A DNA stretch of 64,000 bases from Cryomorphaceae bacterium (GCA_016124575.1 WGNM01000022.1:62001-126000), one strand, 5' to 3'. Shown: positions 24,664 through 34,291, counted from the first letter of the stretch. The notes: generated by a model from the letters alone, not told the origin. A program made the numbers and translations.

Positions 24664-25878
24664 ATGACTAGGATGAACTCATTCATACCTCAAACAGAAG
24701 TTGTTAAGAAACGACTAATGTTCCTGTTTCTTATGGCAACAGTCACAATTTTTGTGGCCTTTACTCCCAATTATTCTAAACCGAGCATCAAAAAAATTGT
24801 GATTGATGCCGGACATGGAGGCAGTGACCCGGGAAATTTGGGTACGGGAAGGTATAAAATCACCGAAAAAGATGTCACTTTGGATGTTGCCAAGCAACTT
24901 GGCACATACATCAACGACCAATTTCCGGAGATTGAGATTGTTTACACAAGAAAAGACGACAGTTATCCAACGCTCAACAAACGCGTAGAGATTGCCAACA
25001 ATAGCAATGCTGACCTATTCATTTCGGTGCATTGCGATGCATTCACAAAGCCCACTGCGAAAGGATCGAGCTCGTTTGTAATGGGGATGCACAAAACAGA
25101 AGAATCGCTTCGCGTTGCAATGAAAGAGAACGCATCGATTTACCGCGAAGAGAACTACCAACAGAATTACAGCTTCGACCCGGGAGATCCCGATACATAT
25201 ATCGCGCTAACCCTTCGTCAGAACGCATATTTAGACAATAGTTTATTGCTCTCGCAGAAAATTCAGGATCAATTTCGAACACGCGTTGGTCGAGTTGACA
25301 GGGGTGTAAGACAAGCAGGCTATTTCGTAATATGTTACACCACCATGCCCAGTGTATTGGTGGAATTGGGCTTTTTGACCAATGAAGAAGAAGAAGACTT
25401 TCTGAACAGTAAAGATGGGCGCAGCTATATGGCTTCTGCCCTATTTAGAGCATTCAAAGAATACAAGACTGAGATTGAAGGAGAAAGCAGTGGTGAGGAA
25501 ACAATAGTTCAACATCCTACGCCAGTAGAAAAGCCAAAAGAAGAACAAAAACCGAAAGATATTGTGCATGTTGACTCAAAGTGGACTGAAAAGATAAAAT
25601 ACCGCGATGTTAGTGGTGTTCATTATCAAGTTCAAATTGTGACATCGAGTGCGCGACTGACAATAAAGCCTGAGAACTTTAACGGATTGGTGAAGGTTGA
25701 TGAGTATATTCGCGATGGAATTTACAAGTACGCTGCAGGCAAAACCACAGACTTTGAAGAAGCGCGTGATATGCAGCGAATATTGAGAGAAAACGGATTT
25801 CCTGGAGCGTTTGTAATTGCATTTCGAGACAAAGAAAGGATCGTTATTGCAGAAGCATTAAAAGGAAATTCAAAATAG
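24664..25878 (+). CDS. N-acetylmuramoyl-L-alanine amidase (Amidase_3)
   Basis: A 404-residue peptidoglycan amidase cleaving the glycan-stem peptide bond in the periplasm. A membrane or signal segment (LMFLFLMATVTIFVAF) is followed by the zinc-dependent Amidase_3 domain (about 45-260). Ligands are visible in IDAGHGGSDPGN, KITEKDVTLDV and FISVHCDA, with the catalytic Glu in VLVELGFLTNEEE. The C-terminal ~100 residues (HYQVQIVTSSARLTI to GFPGAFVIAF) are a SPOR-like domain, which usually directs such enzymes to septal peptidoglycan. ATG 24673 is an alternative start. Followed after 8 bases by the MCE gene. Confidence 0.93.
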   Translation: MTRMNSFIPQTEVVKKRLMFLFLMATVTIFVAFTPNYSKPSIKKIVIDAGHGGSDPGNLGTGRYKITEKDVTLDVAKQLGTYINDQFPEIEIVYTRKDDSYPTLNKRVEIANNSNADLFISVHCDAFTKPTAKGSSSFVMGMHKTEESLRVAMKENASIYREENYQQNYSFDPGDPDTYIALTLRQNAYLDNSLLLSQKIQDQFRTRVGRVDRGVRQAGYFVICYTTMPSVLVELGFLTNEEEEDFLNSKDGRSYMASALFRAFKEYKTEIEGESSGEETIVQHPTPVEKPKEEQKPKDIVHVDSKWTEKIKYRDVSGVHYQVQIVTSSARLTIKPENFNGLVKVDEYIRDGIYKYAAGKTTDFEEARDMQRILRENGFPGAFVIAFRDKERIVIAEALKGNSK

Positions 25879-25886
25879 TATAAACA

Positions 25887-26933
25887 GTGAGTGGCGTTTC
25901 AAAAGAGTTTAAAATAGGCAGCATCGTAATAGTGAGCATCACCCTTTTGGTGTTGGGCATGAATTACTTGAAAGGGGTAAACTTGTTTGCTTCGCAACGA
26001 AAATTCAATGCTGTTTATTCAAATATTGACGGATTGGGACCGTCTAACCCTGTCATTTTGAATGGATTTAAAATCGGACTTGTCCAAAAAGTAGGTTTCC
26101 ACTCCTCTGGTGATGGCACTTTGGTAGCCACCTTCTCTATCGATCAAAAAGAGCTGAAGATACCGAGCGACACCAAGGCCCGCATCATCAGTTCAGATTT
26201 CTTTGGATCGAAAGCCATTGAGCTCATGATTGGAACATCCGGCGTGGAAGCCGCAAATGGCGACACCTTAAGTTCAGAAATTCAGATGGGACTAGCCGAA
26301 GCTGTAAGGATAGAACTTATCCCGCTCAAGAAAAAAACAGACGAGTTGATAGAAGGTGTGGATGATATCTTGACCAATTTAAAATCTGTATTTGCCGCCG
26401 ACGCTACTCAAGGCTTACCGAAAGTATTCGAAAGCTTGCAGCGCACCATGAGCAATTTAGAATCTACTACAGCTGTGCTGGATGGCACCATACGTGAAAA
26501 CCGATCGGCGCTGGATGGGATTTTTAGCAATGTTTTGAGCATTACAGACAACCTAGAGGCTAACAATACGAAGCTTTCGAATATCATCAACAACTTCAAC
26601 TCTATCAGCGATAGCTTGGCAAAAATTGAACTCGCAGCTACGATTAAAAAGGCTGATAAGACCTTGGCTGACGTCTCTTCAATAATGGATAAAGTGAATT
26701 CGGGAGAAGGATCATTGGGGATGTTGATCAACAACGACACATTGCACACCTCGTTGCTTGAAACGAATAAAGAGGTACAATTTCTCATAAATGACCTCTA
26801 CATGAACCCGTGGAAATACGTACATGTTTCTATCTTTGGAAAAAAGCCGGAAGAAAAATTTTCTCGTCAGGAATTGGAACAACTGCGTGACCTGATCGAC
26901 GAAGAGATTGATTCTTCAAAGCAACCAAAATAG
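25887..26933 (+). CDS. MlaD/MCE-domain protein
   Basis: A 348-residue inner-membrane anchored protein starting at GTG 25887, 8 bases after the amidase. One N-terminal helix (GSIVIVSITLLVLGMNYL) is followed by an MCE domain (about 40-115; NAVYSNIDGLGPSNPVILNGFKIGLVQKV). A long region likely to be coiled-coil comes next (ESLQRTMSNLESTTAVLDGTIRENR). MCE proteins form hexamers that move phospholipids between the membranes. The permease and ATPase partners (MlaE/MlaF) are not adjacent here; in Bacteroidota they can be elsewhere. It sits between envelope genes, consistent with that role. Confidence 0.9.
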   Translation: MSGVSKEFKIGSIVIVSITLLVLGMNYLKGVNLFASQRKFNAVYSNIDGLGPSNPVILNGFKIGLVQKVGFHSSGDGTLVATFSIDQKELKIPSDTKARIISSDFFGSKAIELMIGTSGVEAANGDTLSSEIQMGLAEAVRIELIPLKKKTDELIEGVDDILTNLKSVFAADATQGLPKVFESLQRTMSNLESTTAVLDGTIRENRSALDGIFSNVLSITDNLEANNTKLSNIINNFNSISDSLAKIELAATIKKADKTLADVSSIMDKVNSGEGSLGMLINNDTLHTSLLETNKEVQFLINDLYMNPWKYVHVSIFGKKPEEKFSRQELEQLRDLIDEEIDSSKQPK

Positions 26934-26942
26934 AGCTGATTC

Positions 26943-28280
26943 ATGATTTCACAGATACTCTTCATTCTGGTTTTTGCAACTGGGATTTTCCTTTTCGCTC
27001 GACGTGCCAAGACCATACGGAGAAACATTCTTCTTGGCAAGGATGTAGACCGCAGCGACAATCGATCTGAGCGCCTAAAAAACTTGATATTGGTGGCCTT
27101 TGGTCAATCGAAAATGGTTGTGCGACCTGTTTCAGGGATTCTACACCTCCTCGTCTACCTCGGTTTCATCATCATCAACATTGAAGTCCTTGAAATAGTT
27201 CTTGACGGTATATTGGGCACCCACCGTTTGTTTGCCTCAACCCTCGGAGGTCTTTACGATGTTTTGATAGGCACTTTTGAGCTTTTGGCTCTCGGAGTCT
27301 TGGTGGCGTGTGTGATTTTTTTGATCCGAAGAAATGTATTGAATATCAAACGCTTTCATAGCAAAGAGCTGACTTCATGGCCGAAGAGTGATGCAAACAT
27401 CATTTTGGTTACCGAGATACTTTTGATGTTCGCCTTTTTAAGCATGAACGCTACCGATGCTCTATTGCAAGTTGCAAATGCAGGCGGTGCGCCAGATGCA
27501 GCACATTATCTCGCTGCGGGATCATTTCCAATAAGCCAGTACCTTGTGCCATTGTTTGATGGATTGAGTGTGAATGGATTGGTCATGGTTGAGCGAGGCA
27601 TGTGGTGGTTTCACATCATCGGCATTATGGCCTTTTTGGTTTATGTCTCGTATTCCAAACATTTGCACATCATGCTGGCTTTTCCAGCCACGTATTTCGG
27701 CAACCTGAATCCAAAGGGTTACATGCCCAACATGGAAGCTGTTACCTCAGAAGTAAAGATGATGTTGGACCCACAGGCAGACCCTTACGCTGCTGCACCA
27801 GCGGGAAGTGAGCCACAGCGTTTTGGCGCAAAGGATGTTACTGACCTCAGTTGGAAACAGTTACTTGATTCTTATTCATGCACCGAGTGCGGACGTTGCA
27901 CTTCTGTTTGTCCGGCCAACCAGACCGGTAAGCTGCTATCGCCTCGCAAAGTGCTGATGGACACGCGTGACCGACTTGAAGAAGTTGGCAAAAACATAGA
28001 TCTCGGTGTAGAAGAAACAGATGGCAAATCGCTTCTCGGCAGCTACATCACCGAAGAAGAATTGTGGGCATGCACCACGTGCAACGCATGCACCGATGCT
28101 TGTCCGATAAACCTCGACCCGCTCAGCGTAATCATGGAGATGCGCCGCTACCTCATCATGGAAGAAAGCAAGTCTCCAGAGTCGATTACTTCAATGTTCA
28201 ACAACATTGAGAACAATGGAGCACCATGGGCTTTTCCTGCTGCAGACCGCGGAAAGTGGATTGATGAATTAAACGCCTGA
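26943..28280 (+). CDS. membrane-bound 4Fe-4S oxidoreductase subunit (HdrD/GlpC-like)
   Basis: A 445-residue protein with several N-terminal membrane helices (MISQILFILVFATGIFLF; GILHLLVYLGFIIINIEVLEIVL; FELLALGVLVACVIFLI; WWFHIIGIMAFLVYVSYS) resembling a cytochrome b/NarI-like heme domain. Two ferredoxin clusters follow: CTECGRCTSVCPANQ (about 312) and CTTCNACTDACPIN (about 380). It is followed 4 bases later by a CCG-domain protein. Together they resemble the split heterodisulfide-reductase-like or glycolate/glycerol-3-phosphate oxidase electron carriers. The electron donor is not encoded alongside. Confidence 0.88.
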   Translation: MISQILFILVFATGIFLFARRAKTIRRNILLGKDVDRSDNRSERLKNLILVAFGQSKMVVRPVSGILHLLVYLGFIIINIEVLEIVLDGILGTHRLFASTLGGLYDVLIGTFELLALGVLVACVIFLIRRNVLNIKRFHSKELTSWPKSDANIILVTEILLMFAFLSMNATDALLQVANAGGAPDAAHYLAAGSFPISQYLVPLFDGLSVNGLVMVERGMWWFHIIGIMAFLVYVSYSKHLHIMLAFPATYFGNLNPKGYMPNMEAVTSEVKMMLDPQADPYAAAPAGSEPQRFGAKDVTDLSWKQLLDSYSCTECGRCTSVCPANQTGKLLSPRKVLMDTRDRLEEVGKNIDLGVEETDGKSLLGSYITEEELWACTTCNACTDACPINLDPLSVIMEMRRYLIMEESKSPESITSMFNNIENNGAPWAFPAADRGKWIDELNA

Positions 28281-28284
28281 TAAA

Positions 28285-29082
28285 ATGAGTCAAAGCATAC
28301 ACGTACCTACAATGGCCGAAATGGCTGCCAGCGGCGAAGTTCCCGAGATTCTTTTTTGGGTAGGATGTTCAGGCAGTTTCGACGATCGCGCAAAGCGTAT
28401 AACAAAAGCCATTGTCCGCATCTTAAATCACTGCAACGTGAAATTCGCCGTTCTAGGTGCAGAAGAAAGCTGTAGTGGTGACCCCGCGAAACGCGCAGGT
28501 AACGAATTCCTATTTCAAATGCAGGCAATGCAAAACATCGCTGTATTGAATGGTTATGGAATAAAAAAAGTGGTTACTGGCTGTCCGCATTGCTTCAACA
28601 CCCTCAAAAACGAATACCCTCAGCTTGGAGGTGAATACGAAGTGATACACCACACCCAACTTGTGAATGAGTTGTTGGCTGACGGACGCATGACAGTAAG
28701 CGGTGGCGGAGATTTCAAAGGAAAGCGCATCACCTTTCATGACCCTTGCTATTTGGGCCGTGCAAACGACGTTTTCGAAGCGCCACGTGCTGTTCTGGAA
28801 AAACTAGATGCCGAGTTGGTTGAAATGAAACGCTGCAAAACAAAAGGATTGTGCTGTGGTGCTGGTGGTGCTCAGATGTTCAAAGAAGCTGAGCCGGGCA
28901 ACAAAGAGGTAAACGTTGAACGGACAGAAGACGCGCTCGAAGTAAAACCAAACATCATCGCAACGGGATGTCCGTTCTGCAACACGATGATGACCGATGG
29001 AGTGAAAAACTTCAACAAAGAAGAAGAAATACAAGTTAAAGACATAGCAGAGTTGATTGCAGAGGCAGCAGACCTGCTTTGA
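28285..29082 (+). CDS. CCG-domain Fe-S oxidoreductase subunit (HdrB/GlpC-like)
   Basis: A 265-residue cytoplasmic protein with two CCG-type cysteine motifs. The first half has WVGCSG, SCSGDPAKR and VTGCPHCFNTLKNEYP; the second has FHDPCYLGR, GLCCGAGGAQMF and ATGCPFCNTMM. These motifs hold noncubane [4Fe-4S] clusters in HdrB and related proteins. It pairs with the preceding membrane subunit (4-base gap) and is followed by fabG 14 bases later. The pair probably passes electrons between a quinone pool and an unknown thiol or hydroxy-acid substrate. Confidence 0.9.
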   Translation: MSQSIHVPTMAEMAASGEVPEILFWVGCSGSFDDRAKRITKAIVRILNHCNVKFAVLGAEESCSGDPAKRAGNEFLFQMQAMQNIAVLNGYGIKKVVTGCPHCFNTLKNEYPQLGGEYEVIHHTQLVNELLADGRMTVSGGGDFKGKRITFHDPCYLGRANDVFEAPRAVLEKLDAELVEMKRCKTKGLCCGAGGAQMFKEAEPGNKEVNVERTEDALEVKPNIIATGCPFCNTMMTDGVKNFNKEEEIQVKDIAELIAEAADLL

Positions 29083-29096
29083 TAAAAAGATACGAA

Positions 29097-29843
29097 ATGA
29101 AACTACTAGAAGGAAAAGTAGCAATAATAACAGGCGCTTCCCGCGGAATTGGAAAAGGCATCGCTGAATCGTTTGTCCGCCACGGCGCAACTGTAGCATT
29201 CACCTACCTATCATCAGATGAGAAGGCACGTGCCTTGGAGCAAGAACTAAGCGCACAGGGTGGTGTTGCAAAAGGATTCCGCTCAGATGCTTCCAAATAT
29301 GATTCAGCGCATCAGCTTGTTGACGATGTGATGGCAGAGTTCGGGAAAATCGATATCGTGGTCAACAATGCGGGCATCACACGCGACAATTTGTTGATGC
29401 GGATGACCGAAGAGCAGTGGGATGAGATCATGGAGATCAACCTAAAATCGGCATTTAATCTTACAAAAGCAGTTATAAAACCGATGCTAAAAGCACGTTC
29501 AGGTTCGATTGTGAACATGAGCTCGGTAGTGGGTGTGAAAGGCAATGGCGGACAAGCCAACTACGCCGCATCGAAAGCCGGAATGATAGGATTCACCAAA
29601 TCGGTAGCTGCTGAATTGGGATCTCGCAACATACGTTGCAATGCCATCGCACCGGGATTCATCGAAACAGAGATGACAGGAGCATTGGATGAAAAAGTAG
29701 TACAAGGCTGGAGAGATGCTATACCTCTTAAGCGTGGTGGGACAACAGAAGACGTAGCTAATTTAACCGTGTTCCTCGCGTCAGACATGAGCGCCTATAT
29801 TACAGGCCAGGTGATCAATGTAGACGGTGGGATGTTGATGTAA
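29097..29843 (+). CDS. fabG: 3-oxoacyl-ACP reductase FabG (SDR)
   Basis: A 248-residue short-chain dehydrogenase, NADPH-dependent and typical of fatty-acid elongation. Seen: cofactor motif TGASRGIGKGIAE, VNNAGITRDNLLMRM, the catalytic Ser in NMSSVVG, YAASKAG with Tyr/Lys, and the ending GQVINVDGGMLM. Start ATG 29097 (MKLLEGKVAIITG) is preferred over TTG 29079, which overlaps the previous stop. The exact acyl substrate cannot be proved from sequence because FabG and other SDRs look alike. Confidence 0.9.
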   Translation: MKLLEGKVAIITGASRGIGKGIAESFVRHGATVAFTYLSSDEKARALEQELSAQGGVAKGFRSDASKYDSAHQLVDDVMAEFGKIDIVVNNAGITRDNLLMRMTEEQWDEIMEINLKSAFNLTKAVIKPMLKARSGSIVNMSSVVGVKGNGGQANYAASKAGMIGFTKSVAAELGSRNIRCNAIAPGFIETEMTGALDEKVVQGWRDAIPLKRGGTTEDVANLTVFLASDMSAYITGQVINVDGGMLM

Positions 29844-29850
29844 TGAAATT

Positions 29851-31938
29851 TTGAATCTACTCTTTGAATATCCTTCTTGGCTCATACTAGCGTGTGGTGG
29901 CTTTGCTTTTATCTTCGCTTTTTGGTTGTACCGCAGCGATCGATTAAACGGGCACCTCTCATTGCCTGCGCGGATATTCCTTGGATTCATCCGATTTATC
30001 GCTCTCTTTTTGCTAGCCATCTTCCTCCTGCACCCACTATTAAAATCGGTGCTACGCGAAGTTGAAGATCCGATTGTCGTCGTCGCCATCGACGATTCTG
30101 AATCGATTGCCTCAGGCAGTGATTCCAGCTATGTGCTAGGCAGCTACAGGTCAGATATTCAAGCCTTGGTTGCGAATCTTTCAGAAACCTTTGAAGTGCG
30201 TACGTATAATTTCGGTGAGCAGTTTGGGGAAGGCACAGATTCATTGACATTCAATCAGAAGATTACCGATTTTGACCCCTTACTTGATGGTTTGTATAGC
30301 CGCTATTCGAATCGCAATGTAGGTGCTGTGATCATTGCGTCTGACGGTGTATATAACCGCGGTAAAAATCCACTGTACGACGCCAAGAAACTCAATGCAC
30401 CCGTGTACACAATTGCTTTGGGAGACACTGTTCCGAAGAGAGATTTAAGGGTTGTAAACGTGGCGTCGAACCGTTTGGCTTATTTGGGGAATAAATTCCC
30501 GATTGAGATACTCGTGGAAGGACGGGAAGCAGCGGGAACGCAGACGCAGCTAACGATAGAAAACAACGGAGGTATTGTTTTTTCTGAAAGTGTGAGTTTC
30601 AATGAAGACTTTCAACAGAAAACCATTCGCACAACTTTGGAAGCTGATAAATCAGGAAGTCAACGTTACCGCATTACCTTGAAGCCCATCAGCAATGAAG
30701 CTACAACCGCTAACAACATTACCGATGTATTTGTAGATGTGCTGCAGAACCGTCAGAAAATATTGATTCTTTCTACTGCACCGCATCCCGATGTAGCAGC
30801 CATGGCTGAAAGCATACGTTCGAATGAGAATTATGAGGTCAATGTCGCTTTGGCGGATGAATTCGATGGTAAAATCTCCGACTACAGCTTGGCAATATTT
30901 GTCCAAATACCCGCTATTTCAGGAGCCGGAGACCGTTTCATAACAGAAGCTATGGATGCCAACGTTCCTTGTCTATTCATGCTCGGTGCGAACACCTCAT
31001 TCACCTCTTTCAACAACTTGAAACTCGGTTATTCTCTGACCGGATTTAAAGGCACTATGTCGGATGTTCACGGCAGCTTCACCAAAGGCTTCAACAATTT
31101 CCGGGTTGAAGAAGAGGTGCAACGCATGTTCCGTGAGTTGCCTCCACTACGGGTGCCATTTGGAGAGTTGAAAAGTTCAGCCGGCGCGATAAACGTAGTA
31201 AATCAACGCATCGGCATGATCGATACTGATTTGCCGCTTGTAAGCTTCAATAAAGTAAGGTCGAATAACATTGCCGTTGTATTTGGTGAAGGACTTTGGA
31301 GATGGCGGATGATTAACTTCGTGAAGCAAGGAAGTCACAACCGATACAACACCTTCATCGCCAAGGTGGTTCAGTATATGGCCAACAAAGAAGACCGTCG
31401 ACAGTTTAGAATCCGTGCACCGAAAAGTCAGGGTGAAAATGAACGACTGCTTTTCGAAGCAGAGGTGTACGACGATACGTATGAAGCGATTACCGATCCT
31501 GAAGTTACGCTTACAATTACCAATGATCAGGGCGCCAATTTCGAATTCACCTTCAGCAGAAACGACCGCTATTACAAACTCGATGCGGGGTTGTTGCCGG
31601 TTGGCGACTATTCGTGGGTAGCAAAGACGACTATAGGGGGCAAAGGACAAACATTGGATGGGAAATTTTCTGTTTACCCCTTGCAATTTGAATTGGCACA
31701 GACGACCGCTAACCACAAGCTACTCAACCAGTTTGCCATTGCGAATGGCGGACAAATGGTTCTACCTAGCGATATGTTGGGATTGTCTGAATTGATTCGC
31801 AACAACGCAGAGGTAAAATCCATCTCGTTTGAAAGAAAACAGCTATCAGATTTAATCGATGTCCGCTGGCTTCTGGCCTTCATCCTTCTTCTCCTTAGCA
31901 CCGAATGGCTTCTCCGCAAGCGAAGTGGATCCTATTAA
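29851..31938 (+). CDS. vWA-like membrane protein
   Basis: A 695-residue membrane protein starting at TTG 29851 (an ATG at 29843 hits a stop at once). Two N-terminal helices (WLILACGGFAFIFAFWLY; IFLGFIRFIALFLLAIFLL) and one at the C-terminus (WLLAFILLLLSTEWLL) enclose a large soluble part. VVVAIDDSESIASGS has the DxSxS metal-site pattern of vWA domains and IIASDGVYNRG a second MIDAS-like acidic site. Further beta-rich domains follow. Similar proteins are found in Bacteroidota as 'BatA-like' or vWA membrane proteins of unclear role. Seven bases separate it from fabG. Confidence 0.8.
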   Translation: MNLLFEYPSWLILACGGFAFIFAFWLYRSDRLNGHLSLPARIFLGFIRFIALFLLAIFLLHPLLKSVLREVEDPIVVVAIDDSESIASGSDSSYVLGSYRSDIQALVANLSETFEVRTYNFGEQFGEGTDSLTFNQKITDFDPLLDGLYSRYSNRNVGAVIIASDGVYNRGKNPLYDAKKLNAPVYTIALGDTVPKRDLRVVNVASNRLAYLGNKFPIEILVEGREAAGTQTQLTIENNGGIVFSESVSFNEDFQQKTIRTTLEADKSGSQRYRITLKPISNEATTANNITDVFVDVLQNRQKILILSTAPHPDVAAMAESIRSNENYEVNVALADEFDGKISDYSLAIFVQIPAISGAGDRFITEAMDANVPCLFMLGANTSFTSFNNLKLGYSLTGFKGTMSDVHGSFTKGFNNFRVEEEVQRMFRELPPLRVPFGELKSSAGAINVVNQRIGMIDTDLPLVSFNKVRSNNIAVVFGEGLWRWRMINFVKQGSHNRYNTFIAKVVQYMANKEDRRQFRIRAPKSQGENERLLFEAEVYDDTYEAITDPEVTLTITNDQGANFEFTFSRNDRYYKLDAGLLPVGDYSWVAKTTIGGKGQTLDGKFSVYPLQFELAQTTANHKLLNQFAIANGGQMVLPSDMLGLSELIRNNAEVKSISFERKQLSDLIDVRWLLAFILLLLSTEWLLRKRSGSY

Positions 31939-31981
31939 CAGAACGTCCCACATCCGCCGAGAGAGGCGAAAAGCAGCTACC

Positions 31982-32611
31982 ATGTTTCAACAACCCTTTT
32001 ACACCCGCAAATGGTTTAAGGCAAGCGTTGCAATGCTATGTATTGCTGGCACTGCTTATATATTTCGCGAAGAGCTACTCACATCTGCTGGCGATTTCCT
32101 TGTACGAGAAGATGCTTGCGCTCAGGTTGATGCCATTGTTGTTTTAGGCGGCAACAGTTACGAGCGCGGGTTGGAGGGGGTGAAGCTTTTTCAAGCAGGC
32201 TGGGCCGATTTGGTAGTGTGCACAGGCGGCAACGTACCCACTGTTTTCGACGCTATGGATACGGTGATTTACGAATCAGAGCTTACACGCTCGATGATGA
32301 TGAGGAGAGGTGTTTCAGCAGATCAGGTTGTTGCATTAACCACAGCAACTAGCACCCGAGAAGAAGCCAGCGAAGTGTTGACGTGGTGTAAAGAGCACCG
32401 GAAGACGAGTTTGATGGTTGTGAGTAGCACCTTTCACACACGACGTGTATCGAGCACTTTTGAAGAAGCCTTTGAAGGCAGCGGAATAGAATTGTTATTT
32501 CGCGCAGCACCATCAACCAGCTACGATGAGAAACGCTGGTGGGAGGCTGAATCAGGCTTGATTATGGTATTCAACGAATATGCGAAAACAGCGTATTACC
32601 TGATCAAGTAA
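31982..32611 (+). CDS. YdcF family protein (DUF218)
   Basis: A 209-residue protein from ATG 31982, 43 bases after the vWA gene; the longer frame overlaps that gene. One N-terminal membrane helix (ASVAMLCIAGTAYIF) precedes the DUF218 domain: VDAIVVLGGNSYERGLEGVKLF, ADLVVCTGGN, TREEASEVLTWC and VVSSTFHTRRVSSTF. The family includes E. coli SanA, ElyC and YdcF, linked to envelope integrity; biochemical activity is unclear. Last gene of the plus-strand run from the amidase onward. Confidence 0.85.
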   Translation: MFQQPFYTRKWFKASVAMLCIAGTAYIFREELLTSAGDFLVREDACAQVDAIVVLGGNSYERGLEGVKLFQAGWADLVVCTGGNVPTVFDAMDTVIYESELTRSMMMRRGVSADQVVALTTATSTREEASEVLTWCKEHRKTSLMVVSSTFHTRRVSSTFEEAFEGSGIELLFRAAPSTSYDEKRWWEAESGLIMVFNEYAKTAYYLIK

Positions 32612-32621
32612 GACAATAAAA

Positions 32622-32646
32622 AAAGCGTCCCGTTGAGGAACGCTTT
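32622..32646 (-). terminator. intrinsic terminator downstream of rpmB
   Basis: Arms AAAGCGTCC (32622-32630) and GGAACGCTTT (32637-32646) pair with one bulged base and a 6-base loop. Read on the minus strand the stem is followed by a T-rich run, so it terminates rpmB; the plus-strand side has no T-tract. Confidence 0.75.
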
Positions 32647-32664
32647 CATATATTCAACACCAGC

Positions 32665-32904
32665 TTAAGCGGTGTAAACTCCGAGTTCTTTTCCGCGTTT
32701 GATAGCAGCTTCAAGACCAATTTTATTGATCGTACGAAGTCCGTTCGCAGAAATACGCAACGTCACCCAAGCGTCTTCAGACTCTAGGTAAAAACGTTTA
32801 CGAATCAAGTTCGGGTAGAACTTACGCTTCGTTTTTCTATTTGAGTGAGAAACATTGTTCCCAACCATTACTTTCTTTCCAGTGATTTGACAAACACGAG
32901 CCAT
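32665..32904 (-). CDS. rpmB: 50S ribosomal protein L28
   Basis: A 79-residue ribosomal protein. ATG 32904 gives the family N-terminus [20 protein letters not shown], then [20 protein letters not shown] and a C-terminus [20 protein letters not shown]. The longer frame would add 16 non-conserved residues. It has no zinc-binding CXXC motif. A -7-like TTTCTTTG (one mismatch) lies at 32942-32949. It is not followed by rpmG in this window, although the pair is often adjacent. Confidence 0.96.
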   Translation of the reverse strand: MARVCQITGKKVMVGNNVSHSNRKTKRKFYPNLIRKRFYLESEDAWVTLRISANGLRTINKIGLEAAIKRGKELGVYTA

Positions 32905-32965
32905 CGTCTTCAGTATTAAACCATTCTCTAAAAATGGAGTGCAAAGAAACAAAAAATCTTAGGAA

Positions 32966-34219
32966 TCACAAAGGTTGTTGACGTAAAATTTCATTTCGTG
33001 CCATAGAAAGCCCCATTTGAGAAGTTCTTTGCAGTATTCTTTTGCGATCTCCGCGGAAAAGGAACTTCTCTGCAACGGTTTCATTTGGTCCGGCAATGGC
33101 TATCCAAACCGTGCCTACAGGTTTTTCTTCACTGCCTCCATCTGGCCCAGCAATGCCCGACACAGCGATAGAATACGTAGAGTTTAATTTTTCTTTCACT
33201 CCATTGGCCATTTGGATTACAACCGCTTCTGATACCGCGCCATGTGCATGAATGGCATTATCGTCGACCTGTAGCAGATTCACCTTCACATCGTTTGCAT
33301 AAGATACCACACTGCCCAGAAAATAAGCCGAACTGCCGTGAATAGACGTAATTGCAGAAGCTATCCTGCCTCCAGTGCAACTTTCAGCGGTAGACAGTGT
33401 TGCTTTTCTTTCTTGGAGCAACTCCCCTACTGTAGCCTCGAGTGATTCATCATTAAAACCATACACCACTTCGCCTGCAATTTTCATGAATTCGCTGACC
33501 TTTTGATCCACATGCTTTTTGAGCAATTTTTCATCAGGTCCGCTCGTTGTGAGGCGCAGTTTTACCGCTCCAAACGAAGGGAGATATGCCAATTTGATAT
33601 CCACCTCCGCTAGGCTTGCTTCCCAATCGGCGATTCGATTGGCCAGCATGCTTTCGCCAATTCCTTGCGTGAGGATGTGAAAGTGCAAAATGTGAGGTGT
33701 TTCAAAATGCAGGCGGATCTTTTCGAGCAGATGATCTTTCATAATGCCCTCCATCTCGAATGGAACACCCGGCATCGAAGCATAAACAACACCTTTGTAT
33801 TCGAACCACATACCCTGAGCAGTGCCGCGTTTATTCTCTATCACTTGGCAGTTAGCGGGCAGGTCAGCTTGTTGGAGGTTCACATCGAGAATCGGAATGC
33901 CACGTTGTCCAAACATCGTCTTTATCTTCTCTTCAACACCCTCATTTCGAACCAAATGAGTACTAAAATACTCGCACAACGTTGCTTTTGTTATGTCGTC
34001 ATTTGTCGGCCCCAACCCACCCGTTATAAGCACCAGTTCAACCCGGCTGGCAGCATCAGCAAGCGCCTGAAGAATATGCTCTCTGGTATCGGAGATGCTT
34101 GTGATTTGATACACGAAAATCCCCAATTCGTTGAGGTTTTTCGCCATCCATGCAGAATTGGTATCTACAGTTTGTCCGATTAAGATTTCATCCCCGATGG
34201 TGATAAGCTCAGCACGCAT
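32966..34219 (-). CDS. cinA: CinA family protein (nicotinamide mononucleotide deamidase / competence-damage inducible)
   Basis: A 417-residue two-domain protein. The N-terminal MoCF-like domain (ELITIGDEILIGQTVDTNSA; TGGLGPTNDDITK) is linked to the CinA C-terminal amidase domain (TLSTAESCTGGRIASAITSI; YFLGSVVSYANDVK; VSGIAGPDGGSEEKPVGTVW). In other bacteria the C-terminal domain deamidates NMN in pyridine salvage. Full-length for the family. Its -7 box TACCTTTG lies 20 bases ahead of the ATG. rpmB lies downstream on the same strand (62-base gap). Confidence 0.94.
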   Translation of the reverse strand: MRAELITIGDEILIGQTVDTNSAWMAKNLNELGIFVYQITSISDTREHILQALADAASRVELVLITGGLGPTNDDITKATLCEYFSTHLVRNEGVEEKIKTMFGQRGIPILDVNLQQADLPANCQVIENKRGTAQGMWFEYKGVVYASMPGVPFEMEGIMKDHLLEKIRLHFETPHILHFHILTQGIGESMLANRIADWEASLAEVDIKLAYLPSFGAVKLRLTTSGPDEKLLKKHVDQKVSEFMKIAGEVVYGFNDESLEATVGELLQERKATLSTAESCTGGRIASAITSIHGSSAYFLGSVVSYANDVKVNLLQVDDNAIHAHGAVSEAVVIQMANGVKEKLNSTYSIAVSGIAGPDGGSEEKPVGTVWIAIAGPNETVAEKFLFRGDRKRILQRTSQMGLSMARNEILRQQPL

Positions 34220-34238
34220 AAATATTCGATTTCGTGGT

Positions 34239-34246
34239 CAAAGGTA
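34239..34246 (-). promoter_or_regulatory. -7 promoter box of cinA
   Basis: TACCTTTG on the minus strand, exact match to TAnnTTTG, giving a leader of roughly 16 nt before the ATG at 34219. Confidence 0.5.
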
Positions 34247-34291
34247 CATAGTTGCCTGACATCTGATTATCTTGCAACAAATCATTTTAAC

